Shown piece after piece: positions 34,245 through 45,613 of a DNA stretch of 64,000 nt (the first letter of the stretch is position 1; every line of letters begins with the position of its first letter). The notes below the pieces were generated by a model. That model worked only from the letters and a program-made list of their open reading frames with translations, searched no databases and had not been told where the DNA came from. Origin of the DNA: Belnapia rosea. GTDB taxonomy: Bacteria > Pseudomonadota > Alphaproteobacteria > Acetobacterales > Acetobacteraceae. The DNA is taken from assembly GCF_900101615.1 (NCBI RefSeq), contig NZ_FMZX01000002.1:434001-498000 (forward strand), in the 5' to 3' direction. Made by a program: the position numbers and the translations under genes.

Positions 34245-35170
34245 TGTCCTCCGCCGCGGCCTTCTCCTCCGCCAGCCTGCCGCAGGATGTGGCGGCGGCG
34301 CCCCCCATGCCGGATGTGCTGCCCCCGGTGAAGCCAAAGAAGGGCTTCTTCGGCTTCCTCCGGCGCAACCCGACGATCGCCATCGGCGGTGGCCTGCTGC
34401 TGCTGATGCTCTGCATCGCGGTCTTCGCGCCCCTGCTCTGGACGGTCGATCCAACGGCGCTGGCGCCGGCCCGCCGGACACGCGAACCCTCGGCGATGTA
34501 CTGGTTCGGCACCGACATGCTGGGGCGGGACGTCTATTCCCGTGTCCTGTACGGCGCGCGGATCTCGCTGATGGTCGGTTTCTCGGTGGCCTTCTGCTCC
34601 TCGATCATCGGCCTCACCATCGGCATGATCTCGGGCTATGTGCGCTGGGCGGACAGCATCATCATGCGGATCATGGATGGCATGATGTCCATCCCGCCGA
34701 TCCTGCTGGCCATCGCCCTGATGGCGCTGACCCGTGGCAGCGTGCAGAACGTGATCCTCGCCATCACCGTCGCCGAGATCCCGCGCGTCTCCCGCCTGGT
34801 GCGGGGCGTGGTGCTCTCGCTCCGTGAGCAGCCCTATGTGGATGCCGCCGTCGCCGCCGGAACGCGGACGCCGCGCATCATCCTGCGGCACATCCTGCCC
34901 AACACCCTCGCGCCCATCACCGTGCAGGCAACCTATGTCTGCGCCGCGGCGATGATCACCGAGGCCATCCTCTCCTTCATCGGTGCCGGCACGCCGCCGA
35001 TCATCCCCTCCTGGGGGAACATCATGGCGGAGGGGCGGGCGCTCTGGCAGGTGAAGCCCTATATCGTCTTCTTCCCCGCGATCTTCCTCTCCATCACCGT
35101 TCTCGCGGTCAACCTGCTCGGCGACGGTCTGCGCGATGCGCTCGACCCGCGCATGGCAAAGAGGGTCTGA
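34244..35170 (+). CDS. Peptide-type ABC transporter permease (DppC/OppC type)
   Basis: This is the second channel subunit (308 aa). A long Pro/Ala-rich cytoplasmic N-terminus is followed by [20 protein letters not shown], the family's first helix. The [20 protein letters not shown] segment is the DppC hallmark, and the EAA loop is [20 protein letters not shown]. The end [15 protein letters not shown] is canonical. It starts on the last base of the DppB-type gene's stop and is followed 3 bp later by the first ATPase gene. Confidence 0.95.
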   Translation: MSSAAAFSSASLPQDVAAAPPMPDVLPPVKPKKGFFGFLRRNPTIAIGGGLLLLMLCIAVFAPLLWTVDPTALAPARRTREPSAMYWFGTDMLGRDVYSRVLYGARISLMVGFSVAFCSSIIGLTIGMISGYVRWADSIIMRIMDGMMSIPPILLAIALMALTRGSVQNVILAITVAEIPRVSRLVRGVVLSLREQPYVDAAVAAGTRTPRIILRHILPNTLAPITVQATYVCAAAMITEAILSFIGAGTPPIIPSWGNIMAEGRALWQVKPYIVFFPAIFLSITVLAVNLLGDGLRDALDPRMAKRV

Positions 35171-35173
35171 GCC

Positions 35174-36172
35174 ATGGCGGAACCGCTCCTCGTCGTCGAG
35201 AACCTGCAGACGCATTTCCGCACGCCGGACGGCATCAACCGTGCGGTGGATGGCGTCAGCTTCCATGTCAATGCCGGAGAGACCGTGGCGATCGTCGGCG
35301 AGTCGGGGTGCGGCAAGTCCGTCACCTCGATGTCGATACTCCGCCTGATCCCGGAGCCGCCGGGCAAGATCGCCGGCTCCATCCGCTTCCAGGGGCGGGA
35401 CCTGCTGAAGCTGTCGGAACCGGAGATGCGCAGCATCCGCGGCAACGACATCAGCATGATCTTCCAGGAGCCGATGACCTCGCTGAACCCGGTGCTGAAT
35501 ATCGGTCGGCAGATTGGCGAGACGCTGCGCCTCCATCAAGGGCTCTCGGCCAGGGAGGCCGAGGCCAAGGCAGTGGAGATGCTGAAGCTGGTCGGCATTC
35601 CGGAGCCGGGGCGGCGAGTGCGGGAATATCCGCACCAGCTTTCGGGCGGCATGCGGCAACGGGTGATGATCGCCATCGCGCTCGCCTGCAACCCGAAGCT
35701 GCTGATCGCGGACGAGCCGACCACGGCGCTCGATGTGACCATCCAGGCGCAGATCCTTGAGCTGATGCGCGACCTGAAGCGCACCGTCGGCGCCGCCATC
35801 GTGCTCATCACCCATGACCTCGGCGTCGTCGCCGAGGTCGCCGAGCGGGTGGTGGTGATGTATGCCGGCAAGAAGGTGGAGGAGGCGCCCGTCGTCGAGC
35901 TCTTCAACACGCCGCGGCATCCCTATACCCAGGGGCTGCTCGGCTCGATGCCGAAGCTCGGCTCCTCCCTTACCGGCACCGAGACACGGCTGGCCGAGAT
36001 CCCCGGCCTGGTGCCAAGCCTCAAGCAGAAGATCCCCGGTTGCGTCTTCGCCTCGCGCTGTCCGCATGCGACGGATTTCTGCGTGAAGGTGGCGCCAGCG
36101 CTGGAGCCGAAGGCGCCGGGCCATGTCGCCGCCTGCCACTACGCTCTCAAGGAAGGGGCAATTGCCGCATGA
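35174..36172 (+). CDS. Peptide-type ABC transporter ATPase (DppD/OppD type)
   Basis: This is the first ATPase subunit (332 aa). It has Walker [13 protein letters not shown]-loop [13 protein letters not shown], signature [12 protein letters not shown], Walker [14 protein letters not shown] and H-loop ITHDLG. The C-terminal oligopeptide-specific region has [15 protein letters not shown] with Cys residues that in some homologues bind an iron-sulfur cluster. It overlaps the next ATPase gene by 4 bp. Confidence 0.95.
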   Translation: MAEPLLVVENLQTHFRTPDGINRAVDGVSFHVNAGETVAIVGESGCGKSVTSMSILRLIPEPPGKIAGSIRFQGRDLLKLSEPEMRSIRGNDISMIFQEPMTSLNPVLNIGRQIGETLRLHQGLSAREAEAKAVEMLKLVGIPEPGRRVREYPHQLSGGMRQRVMIAIALACNPKLLIADEPTTALDVTIQAQILELMRDLKRTVGAAIVLITHDLGVVAEVAERVVVMYAGKKVEEAPVVELFNTPRHPYTQGLLGSMPKLGSSLTGTETRLAEIPGLVPSLKQKIPGCVFASRCPHATDFCVKVAPALEPKAPGHVAACHYALKEGAIAA

Positions 36173-37209
36173 GCTCCCCGCTGCTCGATGTTCAGGACCT
36201 GAAGAAGCATTTCCCGATCAGGGGCGGGTTCTTCGGCGGCGTCACCGGTCATGTCTACGCAGTGGACGGTGTCTCCTTCCATATCAACAAGGGCGAGACG
36301 CTCTCGCTGGTCGGCGAGAGCGGCTGCGGCAAGTCGACGGTCGGGAAAGCCGTCCTGCAACTCTTCGGGATCACCGATGGGCAGGTCGTGCTCGATGGCA
36401 AGCGAATCGACGACATGCCTGCCAATTCGCTGCGGCCGATGCGCCGGCGCATGCAGGTGGTGTTCCAGGATCCCTTCTCCTCGCTGAACCCGCGCATGCG
36501 GGTGCGCGACATCCTGGCCGAGCCGATCCGTAATTTCGGCCTGGCGCGCAACGGCGCCGAGCTCACTGCCAAGGTGGCCAAGCTGATGGACACGGTGCGG
36601 CTGCCGCGGGACGCGGTGAACCGCTGGCCGCATGAATTCAGCGGCGGCCAGCGCCAGCGCATCGGCATCGCCCGCGCTCTGGCGGCGGAGCCCGACCTCA
36701 TCATCTGCGACGAGGCGGTTTCGGCGCTCGACGTCTCGGTGAAGGCACAGATCGTCAACCTGCTGCAGGACCTTCAGGGCGAGCTGGGCCTTGCGCTGCT
36801 TTTCATCAGCCATGACCTCGCCATCGTCGAGCATATGACGCACCGGGTGGCGGTGATGTATCTCGGCAAGATCGTCGAGGTGGCGCCGAAGCGCAGCCTC
36901 TTCGCCGCGCCGAAGCATCCCTATACCGAGGCGTTGCTCTCCGCCGTGCCGGTGCCGATGCCGGGAAAGCAGCGGGAGCGGATTCTTCTCAAGGGCGATG
37001 TGCCGAGCCCTATCAACCCGCCCACCGGCTGCCGCTTTCACACCCGCTGCCCCTATGCCTTCGACCGCTGCCGGACGGAGGAGCCGCCGCTCCGCCCCAT
37101 CCCGACAGCGCTCGAGGCGGGGCATACGGCGGCCTGCCATCTGCACGACCTGCCGGCCGACCGGAACCCGCTGGCCGTGGCCAAGGGGCAGGCCCTACTG
37201 GCCGTCTAG
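36169..37209 (+). CDS. Peptide-type ABC transporter ATPase (DppF/OppF type)
   Basis: This is the second ATPase subunit (346 aa). The ATG at 36169 overlaps the preceding stop (ATGA) and begins [15 protein letters not shown], the usual OppF start; a longer in-frame reading is overlap with the upstream gene. It has Walker [14 protein letters not shown]-loop [14 protein letters not shown], signature [15 protein letters not shown], Walker [15 protein letters not shown] and H-loop FISHDLA. The C-terminal [15 protein letters not shown] carries the Cys-rich motif. Confidence 0.95.
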   Translation: MSSPLLDVQDLKKHFPIRGGFFGGVTGHVYAVDGVSFHINKGETLSLVGESGCGKSTVGKAVLQLFGITDGQVVLDGKRIDDMPANSLRPMRRRMQVVFQDPFSSLNPRMRVRDILAEPIRNFGLARNGAELTAKVAKLMDTVRLPRDAVNRWPHEFSGGQRQRIGIARALAAEPDLIICDEAVSALDVSVKAQIVNLLQDLQGELGLALLFISHDLAIVEHMTHRVAVMYLGKIVEVAPKRSLFAAPKHPYTEALLSAVPVPMPGKQRERILLKGDVPSPINPPTGCRFHTRCPYAFDRCRTEEPPLRPIPTALEAGHTAACHLHDLPADRNPLAVAKGQALLAV

Positions 37210-37212
37210 CCG

Positions 37213-37554
37213 GTGGCCGAGCCGGTACTGCTTGAGGTCCGGGAGCGGCGCAGCCGTTTCGGCCGGGTGGTGAAATGGAGCTTCTGGGGCTTCCAGCTGC
37301 TGATGCTGCTCGGCAGCCTCGGGACCTGCGCGGCCGTCACCCCCTTCCTTGCAGGGCCGGACCCCGAGGTGGCCATCGGGGCGGGGATGTTCGGCGCCAT
37401 GGCCATCGGCACGCTCTGGACCCTCTGGCCGCTGGGGACCGTGGTGCTTGGCCTGCTCCTGCTGCTGACGCGGGGCCGGAAGCGGCTGATCCAGGCCCTG
37501 CCCGAGGCCTCCGCCGCCCGGGCCAGCCCTCCCGAGGCTGGCGGCCGGGGCTGA
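37213..37554 (+). CDS. Small two-helix membrane protein
   Basis: This is an unrecognised 113-aa protein with a GTG start three bases after the ATPase stop, so it is probably the last gene of the transport operon. Two hydrophobic segments ([18 protein letters not shown] and [20 protein letters not shown]) flank a short loop; the ends are basic and Pro/Ala-rich. A hairpin overlaps its stop codon. Similar small proteins are common and of unknown role. Confidence 0.6.
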   Translation: MAEPVLLEVRERRSRFGRVVKWSFWGFQLLMLLGSLGTCAAVTPFLAGPDPEVAIGAGMFGAMAIGTLWTLWPLGTVVLGLLLLLTRGRKRLIQALPEASAARASPPEAGGRG

Positions 37555-37560
37555 GCCCCG
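37546..37560 (+). terminator. Short hairpin at the end of the transport operon
   Basis: A perfect 6-bp stem CGGGGC / GCCCCG encloses the TGA stop codon of the small membrane protein gene. It is a plausible but weak terminator. Confidence 0.4.
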
Positions 37561-37664
37561 CTCTGGTCCTTGACGGAAGCCGGGTGCGAGGCGACCTTTC
37601 CACCCATGGGCGTCCCTCGTTGCGCGGGGCGCCGGATTTCCAATGGATCTGGGGGAGGCGCGGC

Positions 37665-38168
37665 ATGCCGCAGGTAACGCTGACCGTGAACGGGAAGACG
37701 AGCACGGTCGAGGTCGAGGGCCGCACGCTCCTGGTGGAGCTGCTGCGGGAGAAGCTGCGGCTGACCGGCACGCATGTCGGCTGCGACACCAGCCAGTGCG
37801 GCGCTTGCGTCGTCCATGTGGATGGCGAGAGCGTGAAGGCCTGCACCATCCTGGCTCTCCAGGCCAATGGTAGCCAGGTGACCACCATCGAGGGCCTGGC
37901 CAAGCCGGACGGCACGCTGCACCCGATGCAGGAGGCCTTCCGCGAATACCATGCCCTGCAATGCGGCTTCTGCACCCCGGGCATGGTCATGTCGGCGATC
38001 GACCTGGTGAAGAAGCACCCGGACGGCCTCTCCGAGAAGGAGATCCGCGAGGGGCTGGAGGGCAACCTCTGCCGCTGCACGGGCTACCACAACATCGTCA
38101 AGGCGATCGCCGCGGCGCAGGAGGTCATGCACGGCCGGGCCCAGGCCCTGGCGCCGGCAGCCGAATAG
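37665..38168 (+). CDS. Molybdenum hydroxylase small subunit, 2Fe-2S (CoxS type)
   Basis: This is the iron-sulfur subunit (167 aa) of a three-subunit molybdenum hydroxylase. The ATG at 37665 has GGGGGAGG upstream and starts the ferredoxin-like domain at once. The plant-type cluster site is [12 protein letters not shown] plus a following Cys in KACTI; the second all-helical cluster site is CGFCTPGM and CRCTGYHNI. It transfers electrons from the Mo site to FAD. The order S-L-M and a strong hairpin before the large subunit are notable. Confidence 0.93.
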   Translation: MPQVTLTVNGKTSTVEVEGRTLLVELLREKLRLTGTHVGCDTSQCGACVVHVDGESVKACTILALQANGSQVTTIEGLAKPDGTLHPMQEAFREYHALQCGFCTPGMVMSAIDLVKKHPDGLSEKEIREGLEGNLCRCTGYHNIVKAIAAAQEVMHGRAQALAPAAE

Positions 38169-38182
38169 GTCAGGCCGCTACC

Positions 38183-38208
38183 GGGCGCGCGGCATCCCCC
38201 GCGCGCCC
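38183..38208 (+). promoter_or_regulatory. Intercistronic hairpin between small and large subunit genes
   Basis: A perfect 10-bp GC stem (GGGCGCGCGG / CCGCGCGCCC) with a six-base loop lies in the 96-bp gap between the two subunit genes. It may act as a terminator or as an mRNA-stabilising element that sets subunit ratios. Confidence 0.6.
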
Positions 38209-38264
38209 CATAACAGACCCTGCCGCAAAAGGCGGGGCGCGCAGCACCCAGGGAGGCGTTGCAG

Positions 38265-40652
<2,388 letters not shown>

Positions 40653-40667
40653 TCAGGGGATCGAGCG

Positions 40668-41462
40668 ATGTATGACTTCGAATACCACAAGCCCGGCTCG
40701 CTGGCGGATGCGGTGAAGCTGCTTTCGGCCGACCCGGATGCGCGGCCGATCTCGGGCGGCCAGACCCTGCTGCCGGCGCTGAAGCACCGGCTGAACAAGC
40801 CGACCTCCGTGGTCGACCTCTCCGGCATCACCGAGCTCAAGGGGATCAGGAAGGAGGGCGACAAGCTCGTCATCGGCGCGCTCGCCAAGCATTTCGAGGT
40901 GGCGACGAGCGAGGTGGTGAAGGCGGCGATCCCGGCGCTGGCGCAGATGGCCGGCACCATCGGCGACACCCAGGTGCGTAACCGCGGCACCATCGGTGGC
41001 AGCGTCGCCAATAACGACCCGGCGGCGGACTATCCCTCGGCCGTACTCGGGCTGAACGCCACCATCGTCACCGACAAGCGCCGCATCGCCGCCGACGACT
41101 TCTTCCAGGGCATGTTCACCACGGCGCTGGAGCCTGGCGAGCTGCTGGTGGCGATCGAGTTCCCGATTCCCGAGAAGGCCGGCTACGCCAAGATGCGCAA
41201 CCCGGCGAGCCGCTACGTCATGGCCGGCGCTTTCGTCGCCAAGACCGGCGGCACCGTGCGGGTGGCGATCAATGGCGCCGGCCCCGGCGTCTTCCGCCAG
41301 ACGGAGATGGAGACGGCGCTCTCCACCAACTGGTCGCCGGAGGCCGTGGCCGGCATCAAGCAGGATGCGGATGGGCTGAACAGCGACATCCATGGCAGCG
41401 CCGAGTACCGCGCCCATCTGGTAACCGTGATGGCGAAGCGCGCCATCGCCGCGGCGGGCTGA
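40668..41462 (+). CDS. Molybdenum hydroxylase medium subunit, FAD-binding (CoxM type)
   Basis: This is the FAD subunit (264 aa), starting 15 bp after the large subunit. The N-terminal MYDFEYHKPGSLADAVKLL is typical of CoxM. FAD motifs are PISGGQTLLPAL and the TIGGSVANNDPAADYPS pair. The C-terminal CO dehydrogenase flavoprotein domain is complete. It completes the S-L-M set. No maturation or insertion gene (CoxD/CoxE/CoxF/XdhC type) lies within the window. Confidence 0.93.
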   Translation: MYDFEYHKPGSLADAVKLLSADPDARPISGGQTLLPALKHRLNKPTSVVDLSGITELKGIRKEGDKLVIGALAKHFEVATSEVVKAAIPALAQMAGTIGDTQVRNRGTIGGSVANNDPAADYPSAVLGLNATIVTDKRRIAADDFFQGMFTTALEPGELLVAIEFPIPEKAGYAKMRNPASRYVMAGAFVAKTGGTVRVAINGAGPGVFRQTEMETALSTNWSPEAVAGIKQDADGLNSDIHGSAEYRAHLVTVMAKRAIAAAG

Positions 41463-41466
41463 GGCG

Positions 41467-42435
41467 GTGGGCGCCACCCGTCGCGGCCTGGTCCTCGGCG
41501 GGTTGGCGCTTGCGAGCCCGGCGCTGGGGCAGGGGGATTGGCCGCAGCGGCCGATCCGCATGGTGATCCCCTATCCGCCGGGCGGGGCGAGCGACATCAT
41601 CGCCCGCCTCATGGCGCCTCACCTCACCGCCTCGCTGGGCCAGACCCTGGTGGTGGAGAACCGGCCCGGTGCCAATGGCTTCATCGCGGCGGAGCTGGTC
41701 GCCCGCAGCGCACCGGATGGCTACACGCTGCTGATGGGCAATGCCGGGCCGAATGGCATGGGCCCGGCCCTGTATGGCAGCCGCACGCCCTTCGACCCGA
41801 TCGCCGATTTCACCCCGGTGATGGCGGTATCCGTCGTGCCGCAGATCATGGCGGTGAATCCGGCCGTGCCGGTCCGCAGCTTCCCGGAATTCCTCGTCTA
41901 TGCCCGCGAGCAGGCGGGTAGGCTGAGCTACGGCTCCGCCGGTATAGGTTCGGCTGGCCATATGGCCATGGAATTGTTGAAGAGCCTCACCGGCATCCAG
42001 CTGACCCATCTGCCATATCGCGGCAGCGCGCCCTCGACCGCCGACCTCATCGCCGGTGTCATCCCGGTGAATTTCGACACCGTCCCTGTGCTGTTGCCGC
42101 ATGTGCAGTCGGGGCGGGTGCGGGGCATTGCCGTCACCTCGTTGCAACGGGTGCCGGAAGCGTCGGAGCTGCAGGCCATCGCCGAGACGGTACCGGGCTT
42201 CGAGACGGTAAGCTGGGGCGGCGTGCTCGCCCCCGCCGGCACTCCGGCCCCGGTCATCGCCCGGTTGAACGCCGCGATGCGGGAGGCCATGGCGCGGCCG
42301 GATGTCGGCGGGGCGCTGGCGCGGCAGGGCATCCAGCCGCAAAGCGGGCCACCCGAGGCCTTCGGCGCCTATGTCGCCGCCGAGGTCCGGAAATGGACCG
42401 AGGTGGTCCAGCGCATGGGGCTGCGGCCCGAATAG
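41467..42435 (+). CDS. Bug/TctC-family tripartite tricarboxylate transport binding protein
   Basis: This is a periplasmic binding protein (322 aa) of the Bug family, which binds small carboxylates. The GTG at 41467 lies 4 bp after the medium subunit stop, so it is in the same operon. A short signal peptide (GATRRGLVLGGLALASPAL) ends near LGQ. Landmarks are WPQRPIRMVIPYPPGGASDI, VENRPGANG and PDGYTLLMGN. No TctA or TctB membrane gene is present nearby, so it is an orphan that uses a partner elsewhere or acts as a sensor. Confidence 0.9.
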   Translation: MGATRRGLVLGGLALASPALGQGDWPQRPIRMVIPYPPGGASDIIARLMAPHLTASLGQTLVVENRPGANGFIAAELVARSAPDGYTLLMGNAGPNGMGPALYGSRTPFDPIADFTPVMAVSVVPQIMAVNPAVPVRSFPEFLVYAREQAGRLSYGSAGIGSAGHMAMELLKSLTGIQLTHLPYRGSAPSTADLIAGVIPVNFDTVPVLLPHVQSGRVRGIAVTSLQRVPEASELQAIAETVPGFETVSWGGVLAPAGTPAPVIARLNAAMREAMARPDVGGALARQGIQPQSGPPEAFGAYVAAEVRKWTEVVQRMGLRPE

Positions 42436-42450
42436 GCGGCCCGCAGCCCC
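42417..42450. terminator. Bidirectional terminator hairpin
   Basis: A perfect 10-bp stem (GGGGCTGCGG / CCGCAGCCCC) with a 14-base loop surrounds the stop codon of the Bug-type gene and lies 13 bp before the end of the convergent glycosidase-like gene. Confidence 0.7.
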
Positions 42451-42462
42451 GGCCGGGTCAGG

Positions 42463-43746
42463 TCAGGCGGCCGTGACGGGCAGGCGGAGGCAGTGCCCCT
42501 GCTGCGCCAGCACCGGCTTCCACCCTTCGATCAGCCGCTGATAGGCGCGGCCCACGGCGCGGATATTACGGTTGAGGTCATAGAGGCCGCGCGGGTTCAC
42601 CGTGCCGTTCTTCTCCCGCAGCGCAGTGTTCCAGTCGATCTGGTCCGTCAGCGAGTACCAGGTGAAGCCGAGGATGGGCACGCCGTCGCGGCGGAGGCGC
42701 ATCAGGCCGGACCACTGCTTCCACAACCAGCGCTCGCTCTCGTCGCCACGCGGACCTTCGTCCATGTTGGTCTCGGTATGCATGATCGGCAGGCCGTAGC
42801 GGGTGAAGTAGTCGCGCGTCACCGTGTCGTAGCCGAAGACCTCACCGGCCCAGCGGCTTTGGCCACTGGCGCCGATGATGTGCTCGTTCGTCGCGTACCA
42901 GTCGTTGCCCATGATGCAGTGGCGCTTCAGGGCAGGGGCCGAGCGCTGGAAGAAGTGGTACTCCTCCCGCGTCATCCCGTTGTCCATCAGGTACTCATAC
43001 ATCGAGGAGCAGACGCGGTGGCCGTAGTTGAGGTCGAGCGTCAGGAAGCGCTCGGCGTTGCGGTGCTCCGCATGGATCAGCGAATCCGGGCATTCCGGGT
43101 GGAACTGCTCGGTCGATTCGGACTGGATGAAAATGGCGTCCGGCCGCACCCGCACGATCGCCTGCATCGCCATGACATTGGCGCGCACGACGTTCTTGAT
43201 GGCGGTGACATAGCTGCGGTCATCGGTCCGCTGCTCGTTCCACCAACCATACTTGGCCGAGAAGACGGCGGTGATGAACATCTCGTTCACCGGCGTGTAG
43301 AGCTGCACCCAGGGAAAGCGGCGGGCGAAGGCCTCGGCATAGGCGGCGAAGAGCTCCGGGAATTCCGGATTCTGGAAGTCGCCGATCCAGTCGGGCACGC
43401 CGAAATGGCAGAGATCCACGACCGGCAGGATGCCGAGGCGACGGACCTCGGCAAAGGTCTCGTCGGCGAAGGACCAGTCATGCAGGCCCGGGCCGCGCAG
43501 GGTGGTATGCAGCTGCGGGCCGTAGCGCAGCACGCCGCAGCCGATCTCCTTCACCAGCGCCAGATCCTCGCGCCACCGGTCGTAATGACCGCATTCGGCC
43601 ATCTGGTCGCGACGGATCCGGCCGCCCTCGATGGTGGGTGCGCTGTTCTCGATCCCGGTGGCGAACAGGAAGCCCTGTTCAGCCAGGGAGTGGAGGCCGA
43701 GCGATGCAGGCGTAGAGGGGCGAGAGGGCAGGGCGTCCAACATCAC
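42463..43746 (-). CDS. Glycoside hydrolase family 1-like protein
   Basis: This is a TIM-barrel protein (427 aa) resembling beta-glucosidases of family 1. FLFATGIENSAP near the N-terminus matches the family's F-x-x-G opening. TPVNEM carries the likely acid/base Glu155, and IMHTETNMD carries the likely nucleophile Glu325; the tryptophan-rich WYSLTDQIDW lies near the end, as in GH1. There is no signal peptide, so it acts in the cytoplasm. Its natural sugar substrate is unknown; some relatives are fused to or found beside sugar-nucleotide enzymes. Confidence 0.75.
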   Translation of the reverse strand: MMLDALPSRPSTPASLGLHSLAEQGFLFATGIENSAPTIEGGRIRRDQMAECGHYDRWREDLALVKEIGCGVLRYGPQLHTTLRGPGLHDWSFADETFAEVRRLGILPVVDLCHFGVPDWIGDFQNPEFPELFAAYAEAFARRFPWVQLYTPVNEMFITAVFSAKYGWWNEQRTDDRSYVTAIKNVVRANVMAMQAIVRVRPDAIFIQSESTEQFHPECPDSLIHAEHRNAERFLTLDLNYGHRVCSSMYEYLMDNGMTREEYHFFQRSAPALKRHCIMGNDWYATNEHIIGASGQSRWAGEVFGYDTVTRDYFTRYGLPIMHTETNMDEGPRGDESERWLWKQWSGLMRLRRDGVPILGFTWYSLTDQIDWNTALREKNGTVNPRGLYDLNRNIRAVGRAYQRLIEGWKPVLAQQGHCLRLPVTAA

Positions 43747-43855
43747 TTTATCCCACGAAAGCGTGATCAGGGCAGTATTCAGTATTCCGTGAGTGGCTGC
43801 ACATTAACAGATTGTCATTTTTGCCTGCCAAGCGCCAGCGCTGCATCTTTGCCAC

Positions 43856-44260
43856 ATGCACATCGACGACCCGGCGGTCCTCGCCGAAGCCCGCGCCCTG
43901 TTCGACCGCTACGAGCAGGCCATCGCCACCAATGACGGCGCCATACTGGACGCCTGCTTCTGGGCCGACCCGCGTACGGTGCGCTTCGGCATCACCGAGA
44001 TCCTCTACGGGATCGAGGCGATCCGGGCCTTCCGGGCCAGCGTCGCCCGCTACGCGCCGCGGGCGACGCGGCGGGTGCAGATCACCAGCTTCGGCCAGGA
44101 CTTCGCCTGCACCCATTTGGAATATGAGCGGACCGATAGCGGGCTGATCGGGCGAGAGACGAAGATCATGGCACGCCTGCCGGAGCTGGGCTGGCGGGTC
44201 GTCTCCGCCCATGTCTCGCTGCTGGCGGCCGGCGACCCCGGGCGGGTGCAGAAGGGATGA
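43856..44260 (+). CDS. AtzH/HpxZ-like (DUF3225) protein
   Basis: This 134-aa protein has a SnoaL/NTF2-like fold of the DUF3225 family. It matches HpxZ of oxalurate catabolism and AtzH in arrangement: [46 protein letters not shown] and a late [12 protein letters not shown]. It overlaps the next gene by 4 bp and is therefore translated with the DadA-like oxidoreductase. HpxZ-type proteins act near amidases and ureides, so it may belong to nitrogen-compound breakdown. Its biochemical role there is not settled. Confidence 0.8.
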   Translation: MHIDDPAVLAEARALFDRYEQAIATNDGAILDACFWADPRTVRFGITEILYGIEAIRAFRASVARYAPRATRRVQITSFGQDFACTHLEYERTDSGLIGRETKIMARLPELGWRVVSAHVSLLAAGDPGRVQKG

Positions 44261-45516
44261 CACGGAGCATCGTCATCGGGGCCGGCATCCTCGGCGCCTG
44301 CACGGCGCTGGAGCTGCTGCGGGCCGGACATCAGGTGACCATCGTCGAGCCCGGACTGCCGGGCGGCGAGCAGGCGGCCAGCTACGGCAATGGCTGCTGG
44401 CTGAGCCCGATGTCCGTCATCCCGCCCGCCATGCCCGGTCTGTGGCGCAAGGTGCCGGGCTTCCTTGCCGATCCGCTCGGTCCGCTCGCCATCCGCTGGC
44501 GCTATTTCCCGAAGGTCCTGCCCTGGCTGACGCGCTACCTCGCCTCCGGCTGGACCGAGGCACGGGTGCTGCGTACGGCCCGGGCTCTCCGCACCCTGCT
44601 GCAGGACTCACCCGCACTGCATGCGGCACTGGCCGAGGCAGCGGGTGTCGGCCACCTCATCGAGCGGCGCGGGCTGATGTACATCTATCCCTCCCGCACG
44701 GAATTCGAGGCGGAGGCAATGGCCTGGCGCATCCGCCGGCAGGTGGGAATCGACTGGATCGAGCTTTCCGCCGACGAGCTGCGCCAGCGTGAGCCGGAGC
44801 TCGACCGCCGCTATGGCTTCGCCGTACTGGTCGAGGAGGGCGGGCATTGCCGCGACCCCGGTGCCTATGTCGCGGCGCTGGTGGCGCTGGCCGAGGCCGA
44901 GGGTGCGCGGCGCGTCATGGCACGGGCGACCGGCTTCCGCATCGAGGGCGGGCGGTTGCGAGCGGTGCGGACGGATGCGGGCGAGCTGGCGGCGGACCAG
45001 GCCGTCATAGCCGCCGGTGCATATTCCAGGGCGCTCGCTGCCGCAGCGGGGGATGCGGTGCCGCTCGAGACGGAGCGCGGCTACCACGCGATGATCGAGG
45101 GGGTGGAGGTCGGGCCGCGCACACCGCTGATGCCCTCCGACGGCAAGATGTCCGTCACCATGACGGCGCGCGGGCTGCGCTGCGCCGGGCAGGTGGAGAT
45201 CGCCGGGCTCGAGGCGGCGCCGAACTGGAAGCGCGCCGAGATCCTGCGTGACCATCTGATCGGCGCATTCCCCGCCCTGCCGCGCGCCCTGCCGGCGGAA
45301 CGGGTGAAGTTCTGGATGGGGCACCGGCCAAGCATGCCGGACGGCCTGCCCTGTATCGGCCCGGCGCGCGCCAGCGCCGATATCGTGTACGCTTTCGGGC
45401 ATGGCCATGTAGGGCTGGTCTCGGCGCCACGTTCGGCTCGTCTGGTTGTACAAATGCTGACTGGACAACCGACCGAGATTGATGTGAGGCCCTTCGACCC
45501 GCGTCGATTCGAATGA
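44257..45516 (+). CDS. FAD-dependent oxidoreductase (D-amino acid dehydrogenase-like)
   Basis: This is a DAO/DadA-family flavoprotein (419 aa). The FAD-binding IVIGAGILGACTALELLRAG begins at residue 5. ASYGNGCWLSPMSVIPP resembles the DadA substrate-entry region, and the C-terminal WMGHRPSMPDGLPCIGP and YAFGHGHVGLVSAP are the DadA signatures. It probably oxidises a D-amino acid or related amine in the cytoplasm or at the membrane. Translation is coupled to the AtzH/HpxZ-like gene before it. Confidence 0.88.
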   Translation: MTRSIVIGAGILGACTALELLRAGHQVTIVEPGLPGGEQAASYGNGCWLSPMSVIPPAMPGLWRKVPGFLADPLGPLAIRWRYFPKVLPWLTRYLASGWTEARVLRTARALRTLLQDSPALHAALAEAAGVGHLIERRGLMYIYPSRTEFEAEAMAWRIRRQVGIDWIELSADELRQREPELDRRYGFAVLVEEGGHCRDPGAYVAALVALAEAEGARRVMARATGFRIEGGRLRAVRTDAGELAADQAVIAAGAYSRALAAAAGDAVPLETERGYHAMIEGVEVGPRTPLMPSDGKMSVTMTARGLRCAGQVEIAGLEAAPNWKRAEILRDHLIGAFPALPRALPAERVKFWMGHRPSMPDGLPCIGPARASADIVYAFGHGHVGLVSAPRSARLVVQMLTGQPTEIDVRPFDPRRFE

Positions 45517-45613
45517 TTTCATGCTCGCTTTGTCGCAGCGCCGGTGTCATCCTTCCTGATAGCGGTCCTGCACCTTCGTGGGCCGTTCGACCTAGATACG
45601 GATCAATCAGCAA

